From Pseudochelatococcus sp047501465 (lineage in GTDB: Bacteria > Pseudomonadota > Alphaproteobacteria > Rhizobiales > Beijerinckiaceae): a stretch of DNA of 64,000 nt. A program made the position numbers and the translations under genes. A model generated the notes under the pieces. The model was not told the origin of the DNA. It was given only the letters and a program-made list of their open reading frames with translations, and searched no databases. The stretch covers positions 1,178,001-1,242,000 of the forward strand of contig NZ_JAZDRL010000002.1 in the NCBI RefSeq assembly GCF_047501465.1. The letters run 5' to 3'. This document shows, piece by piece, positions 1-8,951 of this stretch (position 1 is its first letter; every line of letters begins with the position of its first letter).

Positions 1-174
1 AAAGCCGGAAAGAACTTGTGATTTTTGCGAGCTTACCAAGCCAAGAGCGCCGGGAAATCCGCCCTGTATGAGGTTGGAAGCAATCTTCCCAATCAGGTCC
101 TGATTGGATGCTGCATCCGCAATAATCACGACGGAACGAGGAGCGAAGAGACGTTCTAGGCGGAAAGTGCTCAT
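1..174 (-). CDS. acyl-CoA synthetase (NDP-forming)-like protein, N-terminal fragment
   Basis: Fifty-eight codons run from an ATG at 174 to the left edge, so only the N-terminus is present. The start RLERLFAPRSVVIIADAAS, followed by a hydrophobic strand and a GGFPG turn, resembles the CoA-binding Rossmann domain that opens NDP-forming acetate-CoA ligases and their GNAT-fused (Pat-like) relatives. In that family the domain binds CoA, and the rest of the protein ligates or acetylates substrates. The glycine-rich CoA loop usually reads like VVIGAS; here it reads IIADAA, so the loop is atypical. A GGAA sequence lies about 7 bases upstream of the ATG. The function is inferred from a short N-terminus only. 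Confidence 0.6.
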   Translation of the reverse strand, partial: MSTFRLERLFAPRSVVIIADAASNQDLIGKIASNLIQGGFPGALGLVSSQKSQVLSGF

Positions 175-535
175 CGTAGTTCCGTAAATTGGCGCGACAC
201 TGTTGGTTCAGGATCGAGCGATAGGCAATGGGGGCATTATAGTTGAACAGCCCAATCAAAGCTATGGTTTGAATGGAGATGGATTTAGTAAGCTCAGAAA
301 TCATATGGAACCATTCCTACGCAACAGCGCGCATGCATCCATGACTTATGGATGTTCGCGATTGTTGGTATCGGTTTAACTGGGCTTGCGCTTATGCCTC
401 ATGGATGCCCTATTACCATTGAGAATGGTGCCGTTGGCCTGAACGTATTGCCGTGATGAAGCGGCTTAGGTTATGCGTTCTGGTCGGGCAACCAGCATTT
501 GATAACGCATATGAAAATGCGGGAAGGATGAGTTG
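175..535. other. divergent intergenic region
   Basis: About 360 bases separate the leftward partial gene from the rightward BP26-like gene, so both promoters should lie here. The only structure noticed is a perfect 7-bp inverted repeat (336-342 with 348-354), which is too weak and lacks a T-run, so it is not called a terminator. No open frame here looks coding. Confidence 0.5.
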
Positions 536-1324
536 ATGATGTTCACTGCGAATTTGAGCCGGAATCTGAAATCGAACCGCCGTGCTGCGATTGCTGCTCT
601 TGTGGGAGGGGCGCTGATCGGCGTAGTGGCATTGCCGCTTGCAGCGCGCGCTCAAACTGGCGTGGATAATCGTGAATCACCAAGAATTATCACGGTGACG
701 GGGGAGGGCGTTGTTCAGGCGACGCCGGATATTGCGAGCGTACTCGTGGGTGTGGTAACGCAAGCCAAAACAGCACGCGATGCTGTTAGCGAGAATACAA
801 CGGCAACCAGTGCAGTAATTGAGGCATTTCAAAAGGCTTCCATTGAGCCACGCGACTTGGCCACGAGCGGTTTCTCGGTACAGCCGCGCTATATCTATCC
901 CAAGAATGGAAGCGATGAAGCGCCGCGGATTGATGGTTACGAAGTGCGCAACACGCTCACCATTCGGGTGCGGGATCTGACCAGGCTAGGAAGCATTCTT
1001 GATACAGCCATTAATACGGGTTCAAACCAGATTGGCGGCATTAGTTTTGATGTAGCCGACGATACGGCCTTGCTGGATAAAGCACGCGGACAGGCGATTG
1101 AAGATGCGCGGCGGAAAGCGGAAATATTCGCCAAAGCTGCAGGAGTGAATTTAGGCCGGGTGATTGCTATTGATGGCGGAAATTTTGGACGCCCACAGCC
1201 GCGCGGTATGATGTTGCAGGCCGCGCGTGCAGACGCATTTTCCGCCAAGGCAGCCGTACCAGTTGAAGCGGGTGAGCAGGAGTTTCGCGCGTCTGTATCC
1301 GTGACATGGGAGCTGGCGGACTAG
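536..1324 (+). CDS. BP26/OMP28-like periplasmic SIMPL (DUF541) protein
   Basis: A 262-residue exported protein. Residues about 1-39 form a classical signal peptide: a basic N-terminus, a hydrophobic core and cleavage after Ala-Arg-Ala. The mature part is a SIMPL/DUF541 domain beginning with the typical ITVTGEGVVQATPDIASV segment. The family includes the Brucella immunogenic periplasmic protein BP26 (Omp28), which forms ring-like oligomers; its cellular role is unsettled. An in-frame TTG at 533 precedes two ATGs. The ATG at 536 is chosen because GGGAAGG (521-527) then lies 8 bases away. It is monocistronic by spacing. Confidence 0.85.
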   Translation: MMFTANLSRNLKSNRRAAIAALVGGALIGVVALPLAARAQTGVDNRESPRIITVTGEGVVQATPDIASVLVGVVTQAKTARDAVSENTTATSAVIEAFQKASIEPRDLATSGFSVQPRYIYPKNGSDEAPRIDGYEVRNTLTIRVRDLTRLGSILDTAINTGSNQIGGISFDVADDTALLDKARGQAIEDARRKAEIFAKAAGVNLGRVIAIDGGNFGRPQPRGMMLQAARADAFSAKAAVPVEAGEQEFRASVSVTWELAD

Positions 1325-1678
1325 GATACGCTAATCTTCACATTATGGTAGTCGATAAATGGAGGCTCTCGGTGTGTCCAAAGCTCATGGACTAGATCCA
1401 CTTCGCTTTGGTTATCGAAAGCCACCATTTTCGTCACGTCTTGATGTGAATTGATGCACCCTTAAGCCTTTTTGATCGACCAGGGTAATGTATGGTCGTT
1501 TTTCAGGTGGATTGCTTATTCCGTAAGGCATCACGAAAAGACGCATGACAGGCTTGTTATCCTGCGCGGTTTTCGCCACTTCTAAAATGATATAAACAGT
1601 GTAGCGTAGTGCGTTGGCTTTTTTATCATGCTGGCGTCTTATACCAGTTCTGCTATTCGCATGTTTTAAGGGGTTGTG
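1325..1678. other. intergenic region before ilvD, with possible decayed minus-strand ORF
   Basis: A 354-base gap. On the minus strand, two adjacent frames read as protein-like text. One includes MRLFVMPYGISNP and stops at 1412-1414; a second starts near 1428 with MVAFDNQSEVDLVHELW and stops next to the BP26-like gene. They may be pieces of one frameshifted gene, or chance. The ilvD ribosome-binding site AAGGGG (1668-1673) is at the right end. No attenuator or leader peptide rich in branched-chain residues was seen. Confidence 0.3.
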
Positions 1679-3538
1679 ATGCCAGCTTATCGTTCCCGAA
1701 CCACCACGCACGGTCGCAACATGGCGGGCGCGCGCGGACTGTGGCGTGCAACGGGTATGAAGGATAGCGATTTCGGTAAGCCGATTATTGCCGTCGTCAA
1801 TTCCTTCACCCAGTTTGTGCCGGGGCATGTGCATCTGAAAGATCTTGGCCAGCTTGTTGCGCGGGAGATTGAGCAGGCAGGCGGCGTTGCCAAGGAATTC
1901 AACACCATTGCTGTTGATGATGGTATCGCCATGGGGCATGACGGCATGCTTTATAGCTTGCCATCGCGTGAGATCATTGCGGATTCTGTCGAGTACATGG
2001 TCAACGCCCATTGCGCTGATGCAATGGTGTGCATCTCAAATTGCGACAAGATCACGCCCGGCATGTTGATGGCTGCACTTCGGCTCAATATACCGGTTGT
2101 ATTCGTTTCTGGCGGGCCGATGGAAGCAGGCAAGGTTGTGCTCAGCGGCAAAACCAAGTCGCTCGATCTGGTTGATGCAATGGTGGCCGCAGCCGATGAC
2201 AGCATATCGGATGAGGACGTGCAGGCAATTGAGCGCTCGGCTTGCCCGACATGCGGCTCATGCTCCGGCATGTTTACCGCTAATTCCATGAACTGTCTCA
2301 CCGAAGCGCTGGGGCTTTCGCTACCGGGCAATGGTTCAACGTTGGCAACGCATGCCGATCGTAAGCGGTTGTTTGTTGAGGCGGGGCATTTGATCGTCGA
2401 TCTCGCGCGCCGTTATTACGAACAAGATGACGAGACGGTGTTGCCACGCTCCATCGCCAAGTTTGAGGCATTCGAGAATGCAATGGCGCTCGATATCTCG
2501 ATGGGCGGTTCCACAAATACAGTGCTGCATTTGCTTGCGGCTGCTCATGAGGCGGGCGTTGATTTCACCATGGCTGATATCGACAGGCTATCGCGCAAGG
2601 TGCCGGTGTTATGCAAGGTCGCGCCCGCGATTAGCGATGTCCATATGGAAGATGTCCATCGTGCCGGTGGCATCATTTCCATTCTGGGTGAGCTGGAGCG
2701 CGCTGGGCTGCTGGATAGTAGCTTGCCGACAGTCCATAGTCCTACGCTCGGAAATGCAATCGACCGTTGGGATATCACCCGGACCAATAGCGAGTCCGTT
2801 ACCAGTTTTTACAAAGCCGCGCCCGGAGGCGTGCCGACGCAAGTTGCCTTCAGCCAGGCCGCGCGTTGGGAGGAACTCGATACTGATCGCGAAAAAGGCG
2901 TTATCCGCAGTGCTGAACATGCGTTCTCCAAGGATGGCGGTCTTGCAGTGCTCTATGGCAATTTGGCGGAAGAGGGCTGCATTGTAAAAACAGCGGGTGT
3001 GGATGAGGGCATTCTCGTGTTCTCTGGCCCTGCGCGGATTTTCGAGAGCCAGGATGCAGCTGTCGATGCCATTTTGCGCGGGCGGATTAACAAGGGCGAT
3101 ATCGTGCTGATCCGCTATGAGGGGCCGCGTGGTGGCCCCGGCATGCAGGAGATGCTCTATCCTACGAGTTACCTGAAGTCGAAGGGGCTGGGCAAGGCTT
3201 GCGCTCTTGTGACGGATGGTCGTTTTTCTGGTGGTTCGTCGGGGCTTTCAATTGGCCATATCTCTCCAGAAGCTGCAGAGGGCGGTACAATCGGGTTGGT
3301 GGAAGAGGGCGATATCATCGAGATCGATATACCCAACCGGCGCATTCATCTCGCGGTGGTCGATGCCGAGATTGCCCGTCGGCGTGCAGACATGGAAGCG
3401 CGGGGCGATGAAGCATGGCAGCCGGCGCCTAGACAGCGCAAGATTACGACAGCACTCAGGGCCTATGCAGCGATGACGACTTCAGCAGCACGTGGCGCGG
3501 TGCGTGATGTCGAAGGCGCTCTGGCGCGGCGTAAGTAA
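1679..3538 (+). CDS. ilvD: dihydroxy-acid dehydratase
   Basis: IlvD dehydrates 2,3-dihydroxy-isovalerate and 2,3-dihydroxy-3-methylvalerate to the 2-oxo acids that lead to valine, isoleucine, leucine and pantothenate. The 619 residues match the usual length of about 612-616 for the long type. Iron-sulfur ligands are visible in CISNCDKITPGM (near residue 120) and CPTCGSCSGMFTANSMNCL (near 195-210). The C-terminal GRFSGGSSG motif is present. An in-frame GTG at 1676 precedes the ATG; the ATG at 1679 is preferred because AAGGGG sits 5 bases before it. A Nudix gene follows after 16 bases and may be cotranscribed. Confidence 0.97.
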   Translation: MPAYRSRTTTHGRNMAGARGLWRATGMKDSDFGKPIIAVVNSFTQFVPGHVHLKDLGQLVAREIEQAGGVAKEFNTIAVDDGIAMGHDGMLYSLPSREIIADSVEYMVNAHCADAMVCISNCDKITPGMLMAALRLNIPVVFVSGGPMEAGKVVLSGKTKSLDLVDAMVAAADDSISDEDVQAIERSACPTCGSCSGMFTANSMNCLTEALGLSLPGNGSTLATHADRKRLFVEAGHLIVDLARRYYEQDDETVLPRSIAKFEAFENAMALDISMGGSTNTVLHLLAAAHEAGVDFTMADIDRLSRKVPVLCKVAPAISDVHMEDVHRAGGIISILGELERAGLLDSSLPTVHSPTLGNAIDRWDITRTNSESVTSFYKAAPGGVPTQVAFSQAARWEELDTDREKGVIRSAEHAFSKDGGLAVLYGNLAEEGCIVKTAGVDEGILVFSGPARIFESQDAAVDAILRGRINKGDIVLIRYEGPRGGPGMQEMLYPTSYLKSKGLGKACALVTDGRFSGGSSGLSIGHISPEAAEGGTIGLVEEGDIIEIDIPNRRIHLAVVDAEIARRRADMEARGDEAWQPAPRQRKITTALRAYAAMTTSAARGAVRDVEGALARRK

Positions 3539-3554
3539 GTGCACGGGGCGCCAA

Positions 3555-4124
3555 ATGACGTTTGATGTTGCGGACACCAAAGTTGTCTATGAGGGCTGGG
3601 GGCGTTTTATGATCGCCTCCATCCGCTTGCCGGATGGGCAGGTTATTCGGCGTGAAATCGAGGATCATGGCGCGGCTGTTGCTGTGCTCGCTTATGATGA
3701 AGAGCGGCGTGTCGCGTTGATGATCAGCCAGTTTCGCCCGGCGGTTTATCTTGTCTCTGGTGAACAGGCTGTGCTGGAGATTATCGCAGGTGGGATTGAG
3801 GACGATGAGGCGCAAGAAGTATGCGCACGTCGTGAAGCGATGGAAGAGGGCGGTCTACGCCTTGGCCGGCTTGAACGCATCATTGATGCATGGCCCATGC
3901 CAGGTATATCGACTGAACGTATGGCGATATATCTCGCCACTTACACGGCTGATGATCGCGTAGGGCCAGGTGGCGGCCTTGATGAAGAGCATGAGGGCAT
4001 TACAGTAATAGAAATGCCCCTCGCCGAGATCGCCGCATTGGCTGATCGCGGTGCACTCACTGATTTGAAAAGCTATGCGGCGGTGCAGGCGCTACGTTTA
4101 AAGCGCCCGGACCTTTTTACCTGA
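3555..4124 (+). CDS. Nudix hydrolase, ADP-ribose/GDP-sugar pyrophosphatase type
   Basis: A 189-residue Nudix protein. The Nudix box GX5EX7REUXEEXGU is complete at about residues 80-101 (GGIEDDE through REAMEEGG); its glutamates bind the metal. The long N-terminal beta region and the length fit the ADP-ribose or GDP-mannose pyrophosphatase (NudF/NudK-like) branch, so it probably removes nucleoside diphosphate sugars. Substrate is not decided by the sequence. The reading frame is open upstream into ilvD, but the ATG at 3555, just after ilvD, is the sensible start. Its 3' end overlaps by 8 bases the stop of a small convergent lipoprotein gene. Confidence 0.85.
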   Translation: MTFDVADTKVVYEGWGRFMIASIRLPDGQVIRREIEDHGAAVAVLAYDEERRVALMISQFRPAVYLVSGEQAVLEIIAGGIEDDEAQEVCARREAMEEGGLRLGRLERIIDAWPMPGISTERMAIYLATYTADDRVGPGGGLDEEHEGITVIEMPLAEIAALADRGALTDLKSYAAVQALRLKRPDLFT

Positions 4125-4287
4125 AATTCATGACCGGTGAAGACGAGCGGCGTGTTTGTACTTGCACATATTCAGGCACGCCCATTTGCCGCTCCGCACG
4201 TTGCTTCGGTGTCAAGGTGAGACCCGCGCAACCAGCGAGAGAGCCCGCAACAAGAGCGATGGACAGCAGGGAAATCAAGCGAAGCAT
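4117..4287 (-). CDS. small putative lipoprotein
   Basis: A 56-codon ORF below the usual 60-residue cutoff. It begins MLRLISLLSIALVAGS and then has the lipobox LAGC with Cys20, so it should be exported and lipid-modified. The mature tail is only about 37 residues and contains TPKQRAERQMG. The ending overlaps the stop of the convergent Nudix gene (4117-4124), an arrangement that favours a real gene over chance. No strong Shine-Dalgarno sequence was seen before the ATG. Family unknown to me; small lipoproteins of this size in rhizobia are often unannotated. The lipobox is seen directly; the rest is inference. Confidence 0.6.
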   Translation of the reverse strand: MLRLISLLSIALVAGSLAGCAGLTLTPKQRAERQMGVPEYVQVQTRRSSSPVMNFR

Positions 4288-4678
4288 GGCAGGGACTCAA
4301 ATCTGATTGTGAAAGCTGGTGTGCTTATAAAGCAAAATGCATAAGATCTGTATCGCTATTTTGCTCTATCCTCTTGGTTTGATGCAGTAGAGTGTGCAAT
4401 TTTAATAATTGGCAATGTCATCTGTGATTTATTTGGTGGTGTTCTTAATTTAGCGCTGATTTTTATGCGTGTTTTCATGATTGTGGAAATGTATGCTTGC
4501 TGTTTCTGTTGATGGCGCAGGTTATTGTTTGTTTTTTATTTGAATAATTAAAATAGATCGTTGTTGCCAACGTTGCTTTGAGGGCGTAGAAACCCCACCG
4601 TAATGCTTAAAACGAATGTTCTGGGCATGGAGCTGATATCGCGTGCTGCCTAATCAGCTGCGGATAGTCAAGGCGAGA
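4288..4678. other. AT-rich divergent intergenic region upstream of exbB
   Basis: About 390 bases between the small lipoprotein and exbB, notably AT-rich between 4330 and 4570. It should carry the promoters of both. ExbB genes are often iron-controlled, so Irr or Fur sites were looked for by eye; no convincing palindrome was found. No coding frame is apparent. Confidence 0.45.
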
Positions 4679-5710
4679 GTGAGACGTGATCTAATGGCTA
4701 ATGTTCCAGCTTTACATGTTGTGTTTCGTCGTCTTGTTTCGGCGCTTTTGGTTATATTTTCATTGCATGTCTTTTGGGGTATGCATGCGAGCGCTTTTGC
4801 ACAGACAATGGCACCAACCAGTCAGCAAGTTGTCGAACCGCTTCCAGGGGTATCTGAATTACCTCAACCAATAGCGCCTGCGATCCAGCAAAACAGCACA
4901 GCAGCGCCTCTTGAATCCGAACTTTTGCCAGATCTACCTTCTCTGACCCCTCCGGAAGGGGAAGATGCGCTGCATGATTTGTCTCCGTGGGGGATGTATC
5001 AGCAGGCGGATATCGTTGTTAAAGCGGTGATGATAGGGCTGGTTATTGCCTCGCTCATTACCTGGACGGTGTGGGTTGCTAAATCTCTTGAGCTGTTTTT
5101 CGCTCGTCGCCGTGCGCGCGTTGGTCATGAAATCCTCAAACGTGCGGGCACATTGAGTGAGGCGGATGCTGCTTTTCGTGCTGGACGAGGGGATAATGGC
5201 GTTGTCGCACAACTCGTGCGGGGCGCTCTTGATGAAGCGCAGTGCTCTGGAGAGTTGCCAGCTGAAGGGATTAAGGAGCGTGCTTCCATTCTGCTTTCGC
5301 GCATAGAGGCGCGGGCAGGTCGAAAAATGGGAATTGGTACAGGCGTGCTTGCGACAATTGGCTCTACGGCGCCGTTTGTTGGGCTTTTCGGTACGGTGTG
5401 GGGCATCATGAATTCGTTCATTGGAATTGCCAAATCGAACACCACTAATCTTGCGGTTGTCGCGCCTGGTATCGCTGAGGCTTTGCTGGCAACGGCGATT
5501 GGCCTCGTTGCGGCTATTCCGGCTGTGATTATTTACAACGTATTTGCGCGCTCAATCACTGGCTACAGGGCACTGCTTGGTGATGCTTCTGCCGAGGTAT
5601 TGCGCCATCTGTCGCGTGATCTGGATCGCAATGCGGCTGGTAGCCAGCGTCGCGGATATGCGGAGAAGGTGCATGTTGCTGCGATGCGCACCTCAACCGC
5701 AGCGGAGTAA
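4679..5710 (+). CDS. exbB: TonB-system energiser ExbB (MotA/TolQ/ExbB family)
   Basis: ExbB forms the inner-membrane proton channel with ExbD that powers TonB-dependent uptake across the outer membrane. The protein has an N-terminal hydrophobic segment ending in ASAFAQ, likely a cleaved signal, then a Pro-rich periplasmic linker and three membrane helices. The MotA/ExbB core is clear (LATIGSTAPFVGLFGTVWGI and AEALLATAIGLVAAIPAV). This extended form of about 340 residues is the usual rhizobial type. The start is uncertain: GTG 4679 has AAGG 5 bases upstream, while GTG 4643 and ATG 4694 are in frame. exbD follows after 5 bases; no tonB follows. Confidence 0.9.
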   Translation: MRRDLMANVPALHVVFRRLVSALLVIFSLHVFWGMHASAFAQTMAPTSQQVVEPLPGVSELPQPIAPAIQQNSTAAPLESELLPDLPSLTPPEGEDALHDLSPWGMYQQADIVVKAVMIGLVIASLITWTVWVAKSLELFFARRRARVGHEILKRAGTLSEADAAFRAGRGDNGVVAQLVRGALDEAQCSGELPAEGIKERASILLSRIEARAGRKMGIGTGVLATIGSTAPFVGLFGTVWGIMNSFIGIAKSNTTNLAVVAPGIAEALLATAIGLVAAIPAVIIYNVFARSITGYRALLGDASAEVLRHLSRDLDRNAAGSQRRGYAEKVHVAAMRTSTAAE

Positions 5711-5715
5711 CGTTC

Positions 5716-6150
5716 ATGGCCGGACGTATAGAGCAAGGCGATGAGTTAAGCGAAAATCACGAAATCAACGTCACCCCTTTCATTGATGTGATGCTTGTGC
5801 TGCTGATCATTTTTATGGTTGCTGCGCCTTTATCCACGGTGGATGTGCAGGTTGATTTGCCGGCTTCCAATGCTGTGCCCCAGAAGCGTCCTGACACGCC
5901 GTTGTATTTGACGGTACAGAGCGATCTGACGCTTTCTGTTGGAGAAGGCACGGTTGGGCGTGAGGCGTTGCAGGCCGAGCTTGACCGCGTGACGCAAAGC
6001 AACCGTGAGGAACGGATATTCCTACGCGCTGATAAAGAAGTGGCCTATGGCGAACTGATGGAGGTCATGAACCTTCTACGGGCAGCCGGTTACCTTAAAA
6101 TTGCGCTCGTCGGTATGGAGGCTGCGCCTGCGGCCTCAGCTGGGCCTTAA
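5716..6150 (+). CDS. exbD: TonB-system component ExbD (ExbD/TolR family)
   Basis: A 144-residue single-pass protein. Residues about 16-45 hold the family signature, EINVTPFIDVMLVLLIIFMV, in which the conserved Asp in the membrane helix (FIDVML) carries protons. The periplasmic C-terminal part has the ExbD/TolR fold. It works with ExbB from the gene 5 bases upstream. The usual third gene, tonB, is absent here: the next gene encodes a glycolate oxidase subunit. TolR is a possible alternative, but pairing with the long ExbB form favours ExbD. Confidence 0.92.
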   Translation: MAGRIEQGDELSENHEINVTPFIDVMLVLLIIFMVAAPLSTVDVQVDLPASNAVPQKRPDTPLYLTVQSDLTLSVGEGTVGREALQAELDRVTQSNREERIFLRADKEVAYGELMEVMNLLRAAGYLKIALVGMEAAPAASAGP

Positions 6151-6277
6151 CGGGCAAAACGCATCATTTTGTCAAAGGTCTGTCGCCCGTCCATGCATTG
6201 ACTTGCACGGGCAAGCGCTGTTCATTGTTGGAAGTGTTCCAGATGTGATCATCCCACATCTTCGCAATCCAACAAGC

Positions 6278-7744
6278 ATGGACCTCATGACCACGATTGC
6301 CTTTCCCACCCCTGATCCAGAGATTCTCGCGCGTCGCGATGCCATTTGGGCTGATCTGGCGAAGCTGGTGTCGGCTGATGGGCTGATAACCAGTGAAGAC
6401 GAGCGGCGAGCATTCGAAACGGATGCCTTGGCGGCTTATCGTCAAGTGCCGTTGGCGGTGGTGTTACCCTCCTCTACGGAAGAGGTTGCGGCGGTGCTTT
6501 CATACTGCAATCGTGAGGGGATCAAGGTTATCCCACGTGGTGCAGGCACGTCATTAGCGGGGGGCGCTATTCCGCAACCGGATGCCGTGGTCATTGGCGT
6601 ATCGCGCATGCGGCGGGTGATTGATATCGATTACGCAAATAGAACGGCGCGGGTGGAAGCGGGCATTACAAATCTCGCAATCAGCGATGCCGTTACAGCA
6701 GATGGCTTTTTTTACGCGCCCGATCCATCGAGCCAGCTTGCCTGTACGATTGCAGGTAATATCGCCATGAACTCAGGTGGTGCGCATTGCCTGAAGTATG
6801 GCGTCACCACCAACAACCTGATGGGCGTGCGGTTGGTGCTGATGGATGGCACCGTTGTCGATATTGGCGGGGATCATCTTGATGCCGCAGGCTACGACAT
6901 ATTGGGATTGCTGACGGGTTCTGAGGGACAACTTGGGATCGTTACCGAAGCCACGGTGCGTATTCTGCCATTGGCTGAGGGGGCGCGGCCATTGCTGATT
7001 GGCTTTGACTCCAGCGAAACCGCTGGTGCCTGCGTTACGGCTATCATATCGGCGGGCATTATTCCGGTGGCCCTTGAGTTTATGGATGGGCCTGCGATCC
7101 GTATCTGCGAGGATTTTGCCAGGGCGGGCTATCCGATTGAAGCCGAAGCAATGCTGATCATCGAGGTTGAGGGATCAGAGGCGGAAATTGCCGATGAGCT
7201 GGCGAAGATTGAGGCCATTGCGCGCATGTTCAATCCGCTAACGCTCAAGGTTTCCCAATCCTCATCGGAAAGCGCTGCTATCTGGAAAGGACGCAAGTCT
7301 GCCTTCGGTGCGATGGGGCGTATCGCTGATTATCTTTGCATGGATGGCACGATACCGACCGGGCAGCTGTCACTGGTGTTGCGACGGATTGCTGAGATCT
7401 GTGCGGAGAATGGTGTCGGTGTGGCCAATATTTTCCATGCCGGCGATGGCAATTTGCATCCGCTCATTCTCTATAATGCTGCCAAGCCAGGTGATCTGGA
7501 GCGGGCGGAGCTGGCGGGTGCTGAGGTGCTCAAGCTTTGTGTCGATGTCGGCGGTTGCCTAACCGGTGAACATGGCGTCGGCATAGAAAAGCGTGATCTG
7601 ATGACCTACCAATATACGCGCACCGACCTTGAACAGCAGATGCGCGCGCGGGCAGTGTTTGATCCGCGTTGGCTGCTTAACCCGGCAAAAGTTTTCCCGC
7701 TGGAAAACCGGCTGATGCCGCAAGATAACGTTTCATCGGGGTAG
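6278..7744 (+). CDS. glcD: glycolate oxidase subunit GlcD (FAD-linked)
   Basis: GlcD is the flavin subunit of the membrane-associated glycolate oxidase complex, which turns glycolate into glyoxylate. The 488 residues carry a PCMH-type FAD domain (VIPRGAGTSLAGGAIPQPD near residues 85-105; GNIAMNSGGAH) and the FAD-oxidase C-terminal domain with GDGNLHP and GEHGVG motifs. The frame is open upstream to 6101, but similarity begins only near here. ATG 6278 and ATG 6287 are both possible and neither has a strong Shine-Dalgarno sequence. glcE follows after 5 bases, so the three genes form an operon. Confidence 0.93.
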   Translation: MDLMTTIAFPTPDPEILARRDAIWADLAKLVSADGLITSEDERRAFETDALAAYRQVPLAVVLPSSTEEVAAVLSYCNREGIKVIPRGAGTSLAGGAIPQPDAVVIGVSRMRRVIDIDYANRTARVEAGITNLAISDAVTADGFFYAPDPSSQLACTIAGNIAMNSGGAHCLKYGVTTNNLMGVRLVLMDGTVVDIGGDHLDAAGYDILGLLTGSEGQLGIVTEATVRILPLAEGARPLLIGFDSSETAGACVTAIISAGIIPVALEFMDGPAIRICEDFARAGYPIEAEAMLIIEVEGSEAEIADELAKIEAIARMFNPLTLKVSQSSSESAAIWKGRKSAFGAMGRIADYLCMDGTIPTGQLSLVLRRIAEICAENGVGVANIFHAGDGNLHPLILYNAAKPGDLERAELAGAEVLKLCVDVGGCLTGEHGVGIEKRDLMTYQYTRTDLEQQMRARAVFDPRWLLNPAKVFPLENRLMPQDNVSSG

Positions 7745-7749
7745 AAAGT

Positions 7750-8949
7750 ATGAGTGTTTTTGCCCCCACAACCGAGGCAGAAGCTGCGGATATCATCCGC
7801 CAGGCACAGGCTGAACGCACGCCATTGGCGCTGGCAGGTAGCGGCACGAAGGCAGGTATTGGCCGTCCGAGCAATGCCGAGCATTGTCTCACGTCACTCG
7901 CGCTGAGTGGCATTACGCTTTACGAACCTTCTGAAATGGTTGTGTCTGTGCATGCAGGCACGCGCCTTGAAGATCTTGAACGGCATCTGGCGGCTAAAGG
8001 GCAGCGGCTGACATTCGAGCCTATGCAGCCTGTGCTTCTGATGGAAAGAGATGCTCAGCAAACCATAGGTGGCATTGTTGCGGCCAATTGGTCTGGTCCT
8101 CGGCGGATTCAGGCAGGCGCGTGCCGCGATAGCCTTCTTGGGGTGCGTTTCATTAATGGCAGAGGCGAGGTGGTCAAATCCGGCGGACGGGTGATGAAGA
8201 ACGTTACGGGGCTGGACCTGGTCAAGCTGTTGGCTGGTTCATGGGGGACACTCGGGTTTTTGACAGAGGTGACATTCAAGGTTTCGCCAATCCCTGAAAG
8301 TGAGACTACGCTTGTTCTGAGTGGTCTGAACGATAGGCAGGCAATTGCCGCGCTATGCGATGCAATGGGTTCGCCTTTTGGCGTAAGCGGGGCCGCTCAT
8401 CTTCCGGATGGTTGGGATGCTAATGACGCTGCAGGCACTGCCTTTACCTTGCTGCGGCTGGAAGGTTCCGCGTTTTCTGTTCGCTATCGGGCGGAAGCAT
8501 TGGGAGGGCGCCTTGCAGCCTTCGGTGGGCACGCGTTGATTGAGGGGGCGGATAGTCATCTCATCTGGGCAAGGGTGCGTGATTGTGCGCCCATAGCGCA
8601 ACCTGTTGAGCATGCTGTTTGGCGTGTTTCAACGGCCCCGACGCGCGGTCCCGATCTTGTTGCAGCTCTGCGTGAAACGCTCGATATCAAGCATTTTTAC
8701 GATTGGAGCGGAGGACTTGTCTGGCTTTCTGTGCCGGCAGCTGACAATGCTGGGGCGATTGCTGTGCGTGCTGCGGTTGCCCGCTATGGCGGCCATGCCA
8801 CATTGATCCGTGCGCCGATTGAGGTGCGTGCGACAGTACCCGTATTCCAGCCGCTGGCGGAACCATTCATGCGCCTTAGTGCGGGGCTGAAGCAGGCATT
8901 TGATCCGGTGGGTATTCTTGAGCCCGGACGTATGGTTGCAGGGGTATAA
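7750..8949 (+). CDS. glcE: glycolate oxidase subunit GlcE
   Basis: GlcE is the second FAD-binding subunit of glycolate oxidase. The 399 residues begin with a PCMH-type FAD domain (LALAGSGTKAGIGRP; GGIVAANWSGPRRI; VMKNVTGLDLVKLLAGSWG). The rest is divergent and lacks a full FAD-oxidase C-terminal domain, as is normal for GlcE. It sits between glcD and glcF with 5-base and 2-base gaps, which points to translational coupling and equal subunit supply. The start ATG at 7750 follows a weak GAAAG. Confidence 0.93.
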   Translation: MSVFAPTTEAEAADIIRQAQAERTPLALAGSGTKAGIGRPSNAEHCLTSLALSGITLYEPSEMVVSVHAGTRLEDLERHLAAKGQRLTFEPMQPVLLMERDAQQTIGGIVAANWSGPRRIQAGACRDSLLGVRFINGRGEVVKSGGRVMKNVTGLDLVKLLAGSWGTLGFLTEVTFKVSPIPESETTLVLSGLNDRQAIAALCDAMGSPFGVSGAAHLPDGWDANDAAGTAFTLLRLEGSAFSVRYRAEALGGRLAAFGGHALIEGADSHLIWARVRDCAPIAQPVEHAVWRVSTAPTRGPDLVAALRETLDIKHFYDWSGGLVWLSVPAADNAGAIAVRAAVARYGGHATLIRAPIEVRATVPVFQPLAEPFMRLSAGLKQAFDPVGILEPGRMVAGV

Positions 8950-8951
8950 AT

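Noticed and set aside
336..354. Inverted repeat as terminator upstream of the BP26-like gene
   Set aside because: Only 7 bp, AT-containing, no T-run, and located between divergent genes where no terminator is expected.
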